Origin: Ferranicluibacter rubi
GTDB taxonomy: Bacteria > Pseudomonadota > Alphaproteobacteria > Rhizobiales > Rhizobiaceae
NCBI RefSeq assembly: GCF_011603255.1
Contig: NZ_JAANCM010000001.1
Location: 682,001-746,000, forward strand
Direction: 5' to 3'
DNA: 64,000 bases
A program made the position numbers and the translations under genes. Of the stretch, positions 24,084 to 33,057 are shown one piece after another (the first letter of the stretch is position 1; every line of letters starts with the position of its first letter). The notes below the pieces were generated by a model. It was given only the letters and a program-made list of their open reading frames with translations, searched no databases and was not told where the DNA came from.

Positions 24084-24818
24084 TTAAGCGCCGGACTTTT
24101 CAACCAGCATGAGACGTCCGTCGGCCGCGATCTCAACCGCAAGTCCCTCATAGTCCGAGATCTTGAGATGCGTCGTTTCCATCGGGTGTTCATGCGTCGT
24201 GGTGACCACTGCGACATCGGCGCCCGCAGCTTCCCCGGCCTTGACGCCGGCGGGAACGTCCTCGAACACGAGGCAGTCGGCAGCATCGAAGCCGACGCGC
24301 TCGGCACCGAGCCGGTAGCAATCCGGTGCCGGCTTGCCCTGCGTCACGTCTTCCGCCGTCACCAGAAATTTCGGCGCGGTGATGCCGGCCTTGGCAAGGC
24401 GGGCTCTTGCCAGCGGCAGCGGCGAAGAGGTGACGATCGCCCAGCGATCGCTCGGCAGCGTCTTCAGGAATTCGAGCGCACCGGGGATCGGCTTGACGCC
24501 TTCGACATCGTCGATCTCGGCCTGCGTGATATAGGCTGCTTCCTTCGCCGGATCGACGCCAGGCAGGTTCAGCTGCGTGATCGTGTCGATGCCGCGCTTG
24601 CCATGCATGAAGGGCAGGAAGGTCGCAAGGTCCAGCCCGTGCGCCAGGGCCCATTTACCCCAGACGCGCTCGGCCGCCGCGATGGAATTGAGAAGCGTGC
24701 CGTCCATGTCGAACAGGAAGGCGGAGAAGGGCTTGCCGAGCGTGGGATGCGAAGAGGTGGTCTCGGTCGACGAAGCGGGAACAGGCGAAGCGGACGTGGG
24801 AGAAGACAAGGCAGGCAT
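24084..24818 (-). CDS. HAD superfamily sugar-phosphatase-like hydrolase
   Basis: 244 residues. FLFDMDGTLLNSIAAAERVW is motif I, VTSSPLPLARARL motif II, then a Lys in GKPAPDCYRLGAERVG and motif IV CLVFEDVPAGVKAGEAAGA. The helical cap after motif I (type C1) and these motifs match beta-phosphoglucomutase/2-deoxyglucose-6-phosphatase-like enzymes; most likely a sugar- or glycerol-phosphate phosphatase. The first 28 residues (PALSSPTSASPVPASSTETT) are Ser/Thr/Pro-rich and disordered. The start is uncertain: AAGGA abuts the ATG at 24818, too close for a normal RBS. It follows the OtsB gene direction with 58 bp between, so trehalose or glucose metabolism is a guess. Confidence 0.82.
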   Translation of the reverse strand: MPALSSPTSASPVPASSTETTSSHPTLGKPFSAFLFDMDGTLLNSIAAAERVWGKWALAHGLDLATFLPFMHGKRGIDTITQLNLPGVDPAKEAAYITQAEIDDVEGVKPIPGALEFLKTLPSDRWAIVTSSPLPLARARLAKAGITAPKFLVTAEDVTQGKPAPDCYRLGAERVGFDAADCLVFEDVPAGVKAGEAAGADVAVVTTTHEHPMETTHLKISDYEGLAVEIAADGRLMLVEKSGA

Positions 24819-25013
24819 TCCTTTCGGTCTCGGATAGGACGCGGCCCGATGATGCCGGGCGTGGCGGGCCGCTTTGCAAGGTCTCCTCGGCTTAAGGATA
24901 TCGCGGACAGAATGCAAACGGCGAACGCCCGAAGGGTTCGAATCGCCGTACGCGAGCACCCTCTCACCGGCTTTCGACAGCAAGGCGCAGCCCTATTACC
25001 GCGCTGAACCGTC

Positions 25014-25418
25014 TCAATCTCCCGGCTTTCCCGGCAGCTCCGTGACCGTGTCCAGCCATGGCATAGCGGAAGCGCACCAGATCTGGCGTTTCGGGGCGAG
25101 ATCGCCGCGCTGACGGATGTTGCCCCAGCGGATGCCGATCTCCCCGGCCTCGTCTCCTTCCCCCGTCGTGAAGATCGGGGAGCCGCAATCGGGACAGAAC
25201 ATCTGGAAACGGCGGTGCCCGTTATCGGCCGTTTTCACATAGGTCTTCGGCGCGCCCTTCGTCAGCGCGAAGCGGTCGCGCGGGACGGAGACGGTGACCC
25301 GGTAGGCCGTCCCCGTCAATGTCTGGCAATCGGTGCAATGGCAGACCGAGACGGCATCGGGATCGATCTCCGCCTCGAAGGCGATCTGTCCGCAGTGGCA
25401 TGCACCATCGATCTTCAT
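25014..25418 (-). CDS. GFA family zinc-binding protein
   Basis: 134 residues. Cysteine pairs of the GFA (glutathione-dependent formaldehyde-activating enzyme-like) fold are clear: GACHCGQIAFEAE, CHCTDCQTLTG and MFCPDCGSPIFTT. These bind structural and catalytic zinc. The C-terminal WCASAMPWLDTV is also typical. Despite the name, most family members have no proven formaldehyde activity, so function is open. AGGACAAGAGG precedes the ATG. Neighbours do not suggest a pathway. Confidence 0.9.
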   Translation of the reverse strand: MKIDGACHCGQIAFEAEIDPDAVSVCHCTDCQTLTGTAYRVTVSVPRDRFALTKGAPKTYVKTADNGHRRFQMFCPDCGSPIFTTGEGDEAGEIGIRWGNIRQRGDLAPKRQIWCASAMPWLDTVTELPGKPGD

Positions 25419-25442
25419 GTCGGCCTCTTGTCCTTTGGGGTT

Positions 25443-25484
25443 AGAGCATCATTCCCCAAATCGGAACCGGTTTCAGCATAAAAA
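25443..25484. repeat. Rhizobial intergenic repeat, AGAGCATCATTCC type
   Basis: AGAGCATCATTCCCCAAATC and GGAACCGGTTTCAGCATAAA follow each other. From memory this is a variant of the dispersed AGAGCATGATTCC...GAACCGGTTTTC element of rhizobia. It lies 25-66 bases upstream of the GFA gene. Confidence 0.55.
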
Positions 25485-25490
25485 TGTACG

Positions 25491-25973
25491 TTGCCGCGAG
25501 CGGGGATACCGACACAATGGCACAGCTGTAGTATCAATGCCTTGCCAGAATTTTCGGCCTCATCCATCCCCGCCTGTCTGCGTCCATGCCATCATCATGC
25601 CGTTCCGTCGCGGATACACCGGAAGGCGTTCCGGCGAGGCGGGGCCGGCTCCGGGAGGCAAGGGATCGACGCACGCCCTGCCGCTCGGGGTCCGCAGAAA
25701 ATGGTCTCCCTCCGGGACGGCGGTTCCGGCGCATCTTTGCGCCGGATCGGATGGGCCCGGACGTGCCTGTGCGGCACACAGCTTCGGTTCCGTCTTTCAC
25801 GGTTTCGACCGCGCGAGGGCAAACCGGGGTCAGAGAGACCGGAGTTGCGGGCATAAACCGCCGAACGGGGCACCGGAAGGTGTCATACTAAAACTAACTT
25901 ACGCGGCAACTTTCGGTGCCCCGTCCGATACCTCATCGTCAAGCCTCCGGCGTTTTCACGCACGGGGTCGTCT
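25491..25973. other. Gap of about 480 bp without a supported gene
   Basis: Several open frames cross this stretch on both strands, but they are Arg/Pro/Gly-rich, lack Shine-Dalgarno sequences and look like noise in GC-rich DNA. Two structures are visible: a 7-bp hairpin CCGGCGC-ATCTTT-GCGCCGG (25726-25745) and a long-range inverted repeat ACGGGGCACCG (25865-25875) with CGGTGCCCCGT (25914-25924), extendable to about 15 bp with one G-T pair around an AT-rich 35-base loop. It lies just beyond the 3' end of iolB. Confidence 0.5.
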
Positions 25974-26774
25974 TCACACGCCGGTGAAAAGCCAGGCATG
26001 CTCCTTGGCATTGTTGAACTTCCATGCCCGCGATGGCCCGGCCATGACGTTGAGATAGTAGAGATCGTAGCCGTGAATGGCAGCGACCGGGTGGTAGCCT
26101 TTCGGCACCAGCACGACATCGCCATTCTCGACCGCCATGGTTTCGTCCAGCGAGCGGTCGTCGGTATAGACGCGCTGCATGGCGAAGCCCTGCGAGGGGT
26201 TGAGGCGGTGATAATAGGTTTCCTCGAGGAAGCTTTCGGCCGGCAGGTTGTCCTCGTCATGCTTGTGCGGCGGATAGGACGAGGTGTGGCCGCCCGGCGT
26301 GATGACCTCGACCACCAGCAGCGACTGCGCCGCCCCGTCATCCTCCGGCATGATATTGGTGACGTAGCGGGTGTTGGTGCCCTTGCCACGCGTCATCTGC
26401 TTGTGCCGGTCCGGCCGGATGACCTGCGCCTCGAACCCCTTGCCCCCCGGCGCCGAGCAGACGCCGAGTTCGAGATCCGTCGTCGCCGTCACCTTATAAG
26501 TGGCGCCCCTCGGCACGTAGACCGAGAAAGGCCCACCTTCGAACGGCGTCATCCGCTCGCCCAGCTCGCCGAAATCCTCACCACGCACCGTCACCCGCGC
26601 CTTGCCGGCGACGAGGACGAGGCAGACCTCCCGCTCGCCCGTGTCACCGGACGTCGCTTCCCCGGCAGCCAGCCGGTGCAGCGCAAAGCCGACATAGGTC
26701 CAGCCGGCGCTCTCCGGCGTGATGTCATGGACGAAACCGTTATTGCCCTGCGGCTTGACGAGAAGGTTCGGCAT
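25974..26774 (-). CDS. iolB: 5-deoxy-glucuronate isomerase
   Basis: 266 residues, a double-cupin enzyme of myo-inositol catabolism, isomerising 5-deoxy-D-glucuronate to 2-deoxy-5-keto-D-gluconate. Recognisable stretches are MPNLLVKPQGNNGFVHDITP, SYPPHKHDEDNLPAESFLEE (metal-binding His/Glu of the C-terminal cupin), YHRLNPSQGFAMQRVYTDD and GYHPVAAIHGYDLYYLNVMA. Normal length. It is the last gene of the iolRCDEB series on the minus strand, 133 bp after iolE; that gap holds a dispersed hairpin repeat, so expression may be partly uncoupled. Confidence 0.96.
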   Translation of the reverse strand: MPNLLVKPQGNNGFVHDITPESAGWTYVGFALHRLAAGEATSGDTGEREVCLVLVAGKARVTVRGEDFGELGERMTPFEGGPFSVYVPRGATYKVTATTDLELGVCSAPGGKGFEAQVIRPDRHKQMTRGKGTNTRYVTNIMPEDDGAAQSLLVVEVITPGGHTSSYPPHKHDEDNLPAESFLEETYYHRLNPSQGFAMQRVYTDDRSLDETMAVENGDVVLVPKGYHPVAAIHGYDLYYLNVMAGPSRAWKFNNAKEHAWLFTGV

Positions 26775-26827
26775 GGTGATGTCCTAATAATTGCAGGAGG
26801 ATCGTGATGCGTGTGGAGACCGGCTCA

Positions 26828-26891
26828 GCCCCTCACCCTAACCTTCGCCCCGCCCAAGCGGGGAGAAGGTGCCGGCAGGCGGATGAGGGGC
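26828..26891. repeat. Dispersed hairpin repeat between iolE and iolB
   Basis: GCCCCTCA (26828-26835) pairs with TGAGGGGC (26884-26891), and inside ACCTTC-g-CCCCGC pairs with GCGGGG-a-GAAGGT around a CCAA loop. The CCCTCACCCTAACC...GCGGGGAGA layout is a very common intergenic element in proteobacteria including rhizobia. Within an operon it may act as an mRNA processing or stability signal. Confidence 0.75.
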
Positions 26892-26907
26892 CATCGCCAA
26901 CGTCAGA

Positions 26908-27810
26908 TCAGCGCCGATCCAGCCCCGCCTCTTTCGCAAAGGCCTTGAGCGATGTGAACCCGAGCGACTGGTATTCGAAGGGAATGCGGATGGCGCTGTC
27001 CTGCTCCGCCTCGATCACCAGCCAGCCATCATAGCCATGCTCGGCGGCAATCTTCAGGACGGGCACGAAATCGACGCCGCCCTCCTCGTCGCCCGGCACG
27101 GTGAAGACGCCGCGGCGCACGCCTTCGAGGAAGGAGAGGCCGTTCTCCTCCACATCCTTCCGGACTTCGCGGCGGACGTTCTTGGCGTGGATGTGGCGGA
27201 CGCGGTGCATGTATTTTTTGGCCAGCTCCGCCGGGTCCGAGCCACCGAACCAGGCGTGGCCGGTGTCGAGCAGCAGCTTGGTCGCCGGCCCCGTCGTCTC
27301 CATCAGCCGGTCGATCTCGGGCCCGGTCTGGACGATCGTGCCCATGTGGTGGTGGTAGACGAGATCAATGCCCTGATCGGCGCAATATTGCGCGATCGCC
27401 TCGATGTCGGCGCCGAATGTTTCCCACTGGTCGTCGGGCAGCACCGGCTTGTCGGCCACCAGCGAGGTCGCATCATTGCCGTGGATGGCGTTCGACGTCT
27501 CGCAGACGATGCAGACCTTGCAGCCATTGGCTTTCAGAAGATCGAGATGCGGCTGGATCGCGCGTTTCTCGGCCTCGACGTCATGGGTCAGAAGATTGGT
27601 CGAGTGCCAGCCGGAGACGAAGACGAGGTCGTATTCGGCAAGCTTCGCCTTCAGCGCCTCCGGGTCTGTCGGCATCTTGTGCCCCTTCTCGATGCCGTCG
27701 AAGCCGATCTTCTGGCAATCGGACAGGCAGTCTTCGAGCGAGAGATGGGCGCCGATCGTCTGATCGTCGTCATTGCTCCAGGCGATCGGGTTGGTTCCGT
27801 AGCGGATCAT
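26908..27810 (-). CDS. iolE: 2-keto-myo-inositol dehydratase (inosose dehydratase)
   Basis: 300 residues, TIM-barrel of the AP endonuclease 2/sugar isomerase fold. It begins [20 protein letters not shown] and shows [78 protein letters not shown] and [10 protein letters not shown], which carry metal ligands (Glu, Asp, His, Glu). It dehydrates scyllo-inosose to 3D-trihydroxycyclohexane-dione. It lies 38 bp after iolD in the same operon. Confidence 0.96.
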   Translation of the reverse strand: MIRYGTNPIAWSNDDDQTIGAHLSLEDCLSDCQKIGFDGIEKGHKMPTDPEALKAKLAEYDLVFVSGWHSTNLLTHDVEAEKRAIQPHLDLLKANGCKVCIVCETSNAIHGNDATSLVADKPVLPDDQWETFGADIEAIAQYCADQGIDLVYHHHMGTIVQTGPEIDRLMETTGPATKLLLDTGHAWFGGSDPAELAKKYMHRVRHIHAKNVRREVRKDVEENGLSFLEGVRRGVFTVPGDEEGGVDFVPVLKIAAEHGYDGWLVIEAEQDSAIRIPFEYQSLGFTSLKAFAKEAGLDRR

Positions 27811-27848
27811 GGTCTTGTCTCTGTGAGGGGTGGAACGATGAGAATGGA

Positions 27849-29735
27849 TCAGCCGACGCGCTGGGCGGCGAGCGCCCGCTCATAGGCCCGGCGCGCCTCT
27901 CCGACGGCATCGCGCTCGGAGACCTCGGGCACCGCGACATCCCACCAGTGGCCACCGGCGTCGGTGGTGATCAGCGGATCGGTGTCGATGACGATGACGG
28001 TCGTGCGGATTTCCCCGGCCGTTTCGACGAGTGCCGTCTCCAGCTCGGCGAGCGAAGCGACCTTGCGCGTCACCGCACCCATGGCGGCGGCGTGGGCCGC
28101 GAAATCGATCGTGGGCAGCTCGACATGGTGTGTGTCGCGCAGGAGATTGTTGAAGTTCGCCCCGCCGGTCGCCATCTGCAGCCGGTTGATGCAGCCATAG
28201 CCGGCATTGTCGAGAAGGACGATGGTGATCTTGGCGCCGAGCATGATGGAGGAGGCGATCTCGGCGTTCAGCATCATGTAGCTGCCGTCGCCGACCATCA
28301 CGATGACGTCGCTGTCAGGCTTTGCCAGCTTCACGCCAAGGCCACCGGCAATCTCGTAGCCCATGGTCGAGAAGCCGTATTCCATGTGGTAGCTGCCGGG
28401 CTTTTCCGCCCGCCAGAGCTTGTGCAGTTCGCCGGGAAGACCGCCCGCCGCGCAGACCAGCGTGGTATCGCCCTTGCGAACCCGCATGACCGCGCCGATG
28501 ACCTGCGCATCGGAGGGAAGCGTTACGTTGGTGGCGGCCAGCGCTGTGCCGGCTGCCGCCTGCCATTCGGTCTTGAGGGTCGCGGCCTTGTCTCCCCAGG
28601 CGCTGCCCGCGTGATAGGCTCCGAGGTCTGCCGACAGTTCGGCAAGCCCGGTTGCGGCATCGCAGACGAGAGGCAGGGATTCATGCTTGGCAGCGTCGAA
28701 GGACTGCACGTTGAGGCCGACGATCTTCAGGCCGTCGTTCTTGAACAGCGCCCAGGAGCCGGTGGTGAAATCCTGCAGGCGCGTTCCCACGGCGAGCACG
28801 AGATCCGCCTCTTCGGCCAGCGTATTGGCCGCCGATGTGCCGGTGACGCCGACCGAGCCCATGTTGAGCGGGTGGCTGTCGGGCAGCGAGGACTTGCCGG
28901 CCTGCGTCTCGACCACGGGGATGCCGTGCTTCTCGGCAAAGGCGGCCAGCGCCGCACTCGCCTCGCTATAGAGCACGCCGCCGCCGGCGATGATGATCGG
29001 CTTCTTCGCCGCGGCTATTGCCGTGGAGGCGGCCAGGCGCTCCTGCGTATCGGGTCGGGCTTTCCGCGGCAGCCAGATCTTCTCGGCAAAGAAGCTCTCG
29101 GGATAATCATAGGCCTCGGCCTGCACGTCCTGGCAGAGCGCCAGCGTCACCGGGCCGCAATCGGCCGGGTCGGTCAGCACCTGCATGGCGCGGCGCAGCG
29201 CCGGGATGATCTGTTCGGGCCGCGTGATGCGGTCGAAATAACGCGAGACCGGGCGGAAGCAGTCGTTGACGGTCATGCTGCCGTCGCCGAAATCTTCGAT
29301 CTGCTGCAGCACCGGGTCCGGCCGGCGATTGGCGAAGACGTCGCCGGGCAGGAGCAGCACCGGCAGCCGGTTGACATGGGCGAGTGCTGCCGACGTCACC
29401 ATGTTCAGCGCGCCGGGGCCGATGGAGGTGGTGCAGGCCATGAAGCGGCGGCGGAAGCTCGCCTTGGCAAAGGCAATCGCCGCATTGGCCATGCCCTGCT
29501 CGTTCTGGGCGCGGTAGGTCGGCAGCGTGTCCTTGATGCCGTGCAGCGCCTCGCCCATGCCGGCGACATTGCCGTGGCCGAAGATCGCGAAAACGCCGCC
29601 GAAGATCGGCACGGTCTCGCCGTCGATCACCGTCATCTGCCGCGTCAGAAAGCGCGCCACGGCCTGCGCCATGGTCAGCCGCACGGTTCCGGCTTTCCCG
29701 GCGTTGTCCGATGCGATGGGGGCTTGCTGGTTCAT
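27849..29735 (-). CDS. iolD: 3D-(3,5/4)-trihydroxycyclohexane-1,2-dione hydrolase
   Basis: 628 residues, thiamine-diphosphate enzyme that opens the inositol ring to 5-deoxyglucuronate. The N-terminal ThDP domain has [14 protein letters not shown] with the cofactor-activating Glu; the PP domain has the ThDP/Mg motif [20 protein letters not shown]. Length is normal. A short hairpin CCGCCC-GTCC-GGGCGG lies in the 105-bp gap between iolC and iolD (29784-29799). Second catabolic gene of the operon, transcribed toward iolE. Confidence 0.97.
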   Translation of the reverse strand: MNQQAPIASDNAGKAGTVRLTMAQAVARFLTRQMTVIDGETVPIFGGVFAIFGHGNVAGMGEALHGIKDTLPTYRAQNEQGMANAAIAFAKASFRRRFMACTTSIGPGALNMVTSAALAHVNRLPVLLLPGDVFANRRPDPVLQQIEDFGDGSMTVNDCFRPVSRYFDRITRPEQIIPALRRAMQVLTDPADCGPVTLALCQDVQAEAYDYPESFFAEKIWLPRKARPDTQERLAASTAIAAAKKPIIIAGGGVLYSEASAALAAFAEKHGIPVVETQAGKSSLPDSHPLNMGSVGVTGTSAANTLAEEADLVLAVGTRLQDFTTGSWALFKNDGLKIVGLNVQSFDAAKHESLPLVCDAATGLAELSADLGAYHAGSAWGDKAATLKTEWQAAAGTALAATNVTLPSDAQVIGAVMRVRKGDTTLVCAAGGLPGELHKLWRAEKPGSYHMEYGFSTMGYEIAGGLGVKLAKPDSDVIVMVGDGSYMMLNAEIASSIMLGAKITIVLLDNAGYGCINRLQMATGGANFNNLLRDTHHVELPTIDFAAHAAAMGAVTRKVASLAELETALVETAGEIRTTVIVIDTDPLITTDAGGHWWDVAVPEVSERDAVGEARRAYERALAAQRVG

Positions 29736-29840
29736 GATCTCAAGGTCTCCTCACGCCGCAGGTTTTGCGCCTGCCTGTCCTTGCCGCCCGTCCGGGCGGT
29801 GCTTGTCTTTATCGTCATCGGCCAGAGCGGCCGCAACCGC

Positions 29841-31778
29841 TCAGGCCGCCTTGGTATCGGCGAGGCCGACCCAGAGATCGACCAGCTGCTTGAAGCGCCG
29901 CGCCATGTCGTCGATCGCCGTGGTATCGTCGATCTCGCCCGCCAACCAGCGGCGCGCGGCATCCACGAAGATCGTTCGTCCCACGGCAAAACCACGGACC
30001 TGGCGCGAGGTGCGGGCGGCGGCAAAGCCGTCCTTCAGCGCCTCGTAGGATGCTTCGAGACCGAGCAGAACCACACCGCGGCAAAGCGGATCGCGCGTCT
30101 CGATGACATCGTCGATGGCGCTCCAAGCGCTGCGGCTCGCCTGCGGCTCCAGCTTCCACCAGTCGGGCTTCAGGCCGGCATCGTAGAGTTCGTTCAGCGC
30201 CCGCGGAATGGTCTGGTCGTCCAGCGTGCCGTGCTTGCCGGCGATGATCTCGATCAGGATTTCGCGGCCGACCTTGCGGGCCGCCTCGAAGGCGCTGCGC
30301 AGCTTGGCGATCTGCGTCGCCTTCATCTCGGCCGGATCGTCCGGGTGGTAGAAGCTCAGCACCTTGATGCAATGGTCAACCGGCCAGTCGATGAGACGGC
30401 TGCCGAGATCCTGGCTGAACTCGAACTGCAGCGGGCGCGAACCCGGCAGCTCGATCGGCTTTGCCACCCAGAAATCCTTGAGCGCGCCGGCCGCGTACAG
30501 CGCGTCGCGACCGTATTTATCGTCGATCAGCATGCCGAAGCCCGGCCGGCCATCGGCGATCTTGGCGGCGGCCTTGACGGCGAGAACCTTGAAGGCGGGG
30601 ATGCGGGCGAGCTTCTCCGTGTCGTCGCCGGCCATATCCTCCAGCTGGCTGCGGTGATCGATGGCAAGCGCCATCAGGCTCGGGATCTCGCGCCGGCGGG
30701 TGGTCGCCCAGTGCACATGGTTGATCGCCTCGTCCTTGCGCAGCGCATGTTCCTTGCTGCCGTTCTCCAGAAAGAACTGGAGCTCCGTCCAGGTTGGAAT
30801 TTCCGGCGCACAGAGCAGCCGCGAGACGGCGAAAGCGCCGCAGGCATTGGCCCAGGTCGCAGACGTCGCATGCGGCTCGGCGGCCAGCCAGCCGCGCAGA
30901 AAGCCGGACATGAAGGCGTCGCCGGCACCGAGAACATTGTAGACCTCGATCGGGAAGCCCTTCCCGATGATGCCGTCCTCCAGATCGTCCGAAATCTCGC
31001 CGTCATAAACGATGCAGCCCATCGGGCCGCGCTTGAGCACGATCGTGGCGGTGGACTGCGCGCGAATGGTCTTCAGGGCGGCGAGAAGGTCGCTTTCGCC
31101 CGACGCGATCAGCACTTCCTCTTCCGTGCCGACGATCAGGTCGCAATCGGCAAGAACCGTCTTCAGATGCGCCGAGACATGGGCGGAGGCAATGTAGCGG
31201 TTGTCGCCGGCGTCATGGCCGGCCAAGCCCCAGAGGTTCGGGCGGTAGTCGATGTCGAAGGCGATCTTGACGCCGGCAGCCTTTGCGATGCGGATCGCCT
31301 TGCGCTGCGCGGCATCGGTATTCGGACGGGAGAAATGCGTACCCGAGACGAGGATCGCGCGGGAAGACCGGATGAACGCCTCGTCGATATCGTCTTCGCA
31401 GAGCGCGTTGTCGGCACAGTTGTCGCGGTAGAACAGCAGCGGAAACGAGTGATCGTTTTCGACGGCGAGGATCGCAAGGGCGGTCAGACGCTCGGGGTCC
31501 GTCACAATGCCCTTCGTTTCCACGCCTTCGCGCGTCAGCTGCTCCACGATGAAGCGGCCCATCTGCTCCTTGCCGACGCGGGTGAGCAGCGCCGATTTCA
31601 GCCCGAGGCGGGCGGTGCCGACCGCGATATTGGTCGGGCAGCCGCCGACGGACTTGGCAAAGCTTGCCACGTCCTCCAGCCGGGTTCCGATCTGCTGGCC
31701 GTAGAGATCGACCGAGGCGCGACCGATGGTGATGATGTCGAGCGGCCGTGCCGCATCCCTCTGGCTGATCCCGGTCAA
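29841..31778 (-). CDS. iolC: Bifunctional 5-dehydro-2-deoxygluconokinase / aldolase-like protein
   Basis: 645 residues in two parts. Residues 1-310 are a PfkB sugar kinase (PLDIITIGRASVDLYGQQIG, GGCPTNIAVGTARLG, catalytic NVLGAGDAFMSGFLRG). The remainder is a DUF2090 domain (MALAIDHRSQLEDMAG, FGMLIDDKYGRDALY, FYHPDDP) related to class I aldolases, which would act on the product of the kinase; this fusion is known from Hyphomicrobiales. The start is TTG 31778: GGGAGGATAGG lies 5-15 bases upstream and the product then begins MTGISQRDAARPLDIITIGR. The ATG at 31844 has no RBS and adds 22 odd residues. Operon partner of iolD, iolE and iolB. Confidence 0.92.
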   Translation of the reverse strand: MTGISQRDAARPLDIITIGRASVDLYGQQIGTRLEDVASFAKSVGGCPTNIAVGTARLGLKSALLTRVGKEQMGRFIVEQLTREGVETKGIVTDPERLTALAILAVENDHSFPLLFYRDNCADNALCEDDIDEAFIRSSRAILVSGTHFSRPNTDAAQRKAIRIAKAAGVKIAFDIDYRPNLWGLAGHDAGDNRYIASAHVSAHLKTVLADCDLIVGTEEEVLIASGESDLLAALKTIRAQSTATIVLKRGPMGCIVYDGEISDDLEDGIIGKGFPIEVYNVLGAGDAFMSGFLRGWLAAEPHATSATWANACGAFAVSRLLCAPEIPTWTELQFFLENGSKEHALRKDEAINHVHWATTRRREIPSLMALAIDHRSQLEDMAGDDTEKLARIPAFKVLAVKAAAKIADGRPGFGMLIDDKYGRDALYAAGALKDFWVAKPIELPGSRPLQFEFSQDLGSRLIDWPVDHCIKVLSFYHPDDPAEMKATQIAKLRSAFEAARKVGREILIEIIAGKHGTLDDQTIPRALNELYDAGLKPDWWKLEPQASRSAWSAIDDVIETRDPLCRGVVLLGLEASYEALKDGFAAARTSRQVRGFAVGRTIFVDAARRWLAGEIDDTTAIDDMARRFKQLVDLWVGLADTKAA

Positions 31779-31868
31779 CGTTCCTATCCTCCCGACGTGC
31801 GGCGTGTGGTCTTTTTCGTTTTCGAATGGAGCCCCATGAAACATAAATTCCGCCGCTCCGTCAATATA

Positions 31869-31880
31869 GAATTTTCATTC
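31869..31880. promoter_or_regulatory. Candidate operator between iolR and iolC
   Basis: GAAT-GAAA-ATTC (minus-strand reading) is a 12-bp palindrome that includes the iolR stop codon. The AT-rich stretch through 31840 contains GGAATTTATGTTTC, a similar half-site. It lies 91 bp upstream of the iolC start, a plausible regulator site for the catabolic genes. Confidence 0.4.
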
Positions 31881-32795
31881 CATATCTGTAACAGCCATAT
31901 TCGAAGCAAGGGGGCCACGACGTCGCTTTTCGGCGACGGCGACCGTCAGCGCCATGGCGAAGGCCATGCTGGCCGACAGCGAGCGAAAGCCCGCATGATC
32001 GGCCTCGACGATCTCGAACCAGACCTTGGAGGATTCGACCAGCGGCGAAAACGCGCTGTCGGTCAGCGACACCACCGGCACCTTGCGGTTTGCCAGAAGG
32101 CGGGCCTGATGGATGCTTTCGGACGTGTAGGGCGAGAAGCTGACGGCGAAGGCTGCATCCCGCCGCCCGGCAAGCGCCAGAATATCGTCATCGATGCCGG
32201 CGGCCGTGCCGACCATCTGGTAGCGGATCTTCAGCTTGCCGAAGGCATAGGCCATGTAGCCGGAGATCGGATAGGAGCGGCGCTTGGCGATGAGGAAGAT
32301 GGTGTCGGCCTTGGCCAGGATATCAACCGCCTGCTCGAAGGCTACGGGATCGACCGAGCCGGCGATATTGTCGAGCGACCGGTGGGCGGCGGCGACGAAA
32401 CCGTTGAAGATCGCGCCGCTTTCCAGCCGGCTGTGACCATTGTCGCCCAGCGCGCGCAGGCGCTCCTCATAGCCCGGATTGCGCTCGCGCAGGCGGGCCC
32501 GAAAGATCTGCTGCAGGCTCGAAAAACCCTCGAAGCCGAAATGCTGGGCGAAGCGAACGAGCGTCGAAGGCTGCACGTCGGCAGCGGCTGCGATGCTTGC
32601 GGCCGTACCGAAGGCGATCTCGTCGGGCTGATCGAGCGCATAGGCCGCCACCTGGCGCAGGCGCTTGGGCAGTTGCGCCTTGCGCTCCAGAATGACCGCC
32701 TTCAGCGCATCGAAATCCTGCGGCACGGCGACGAGCGTCGCGGCTGCATCCTCCTCACCTTCGACATCCCGCGCGCTCTCGGCATCCGGCATCAT
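31875..32795 (-). CDS. iolR: RpiR family regulator of inositol genes
   Basis: 306 residues. HTH_6 domain: LPKRLRQVAAYALDQPDEIAFGTAASIAAAADVQPSTLVRFAQHFG, followed by a SIS sugar-phosphate-binding domain (DTIFLIAKRRSYPISGYMAYAFGKL, VVSLTDSAFSPLVESS). The combination and the position directly before iolCDEB match IolR of S. meliloti, a repressor relieved by an inositol-pathway intermediate. The start at 32795 is chosen because GAGGA lies 8 bases upstream; in-frame ATGs at 32834 and 32900 are possible. Same strand and order as the catabolic genes. Confidence 0.88.
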   Translation of the reverse strand: MMPDAESARDVEGEEDAAATLVAVPQDFDALKAVILERKAQLPKRLRQVAAYALDQPDEIAFGTAASIAAAADVQPSTLVRFAQHFGFEGFSSLQQIFRARLRERNPGYEERLRALGDNGHSRLESGAIFNGFVAAAHRSLDNIAGSVDPVAFEQAVDILAKADTIFLIAKRRSYPISGYMAYAFGKLKIRYQMVGTAAGIDDDILALAGRRDAAFAVSFSPYTSESIHQARLLANRKVPVVSLTDSAFSPLVESSKVWFEIVEADHAGFRSLSASMAFAMALTVAVAEKRRRGPLASNMAVTDME

Positions 32796-32932
32796 GCAGT
32801 CATCCTCGTGTCCCGCGCTCCCATCGTAACGCATCGGGATCGTAACGCCTCGGAGACGAGAATGATAGAACACCCGTTCCAAATGCCGACTGTCGCCCAA
32901 AGAGCACAGACGAATGTTAACGCATTTTTACC

Positions 32933-32949
32933 ATCTTCCGCCGGAAGAT
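32933..32949. promoter_or_regulatory. 17-bp palindrome in the iolR-amidotransferase gap
   Basis: ATCTTCCG-C-CGGAAGAT is perfect with one central base. It lies 138 bp upstream of iolR and 109 bp upstream of the divergent amidotransferase gene, in the only shared promoter space. A GTTAACG motif precedes it. Likely an operator; the bound protein is unknown. Confidence 0.45.
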
Positions 32950-33005
32950 CGCCAAGGCTTATGGTTAACGACGTCCAAGCATCCGATTCGCGACCGCCGA
33001 TCGAT

Positions 33006-33041
33006 CCGGCACAGACATCTGGCCCGGCACATACATCTGGC
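33006..33041. repeat. Tandem 18-bp duplication before the amidotransferase gene
   Basis: CCGGCACAGACATCTGGC (33006-33023) is followed immediately by CCGGCACATACATCTGGC (33024-33041), one mismatch. It ends just before the AAGGAG ribosome site of the downstream gene. Confidence 0.75.
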
Positions 33042-33057
33042 AAGGAGTTTCAGCAGC

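Noticed and set aside
24919-24948. tRNA-like GGGTTCGAATC sequence
   Set aside because: The flanking bases do not make a T stem, and no acceptor, D or anticodon arms can be drawn; the stretch folds instead into a simple CGGCGA/TCGCCG hairpin.
25534-25891. Overlapping open frames on both strands in the GFA-iolB gap
   Set aside because: They lack ribosome-binding sites, are very rich in Arg and Pro, and overlap each other on both strands.
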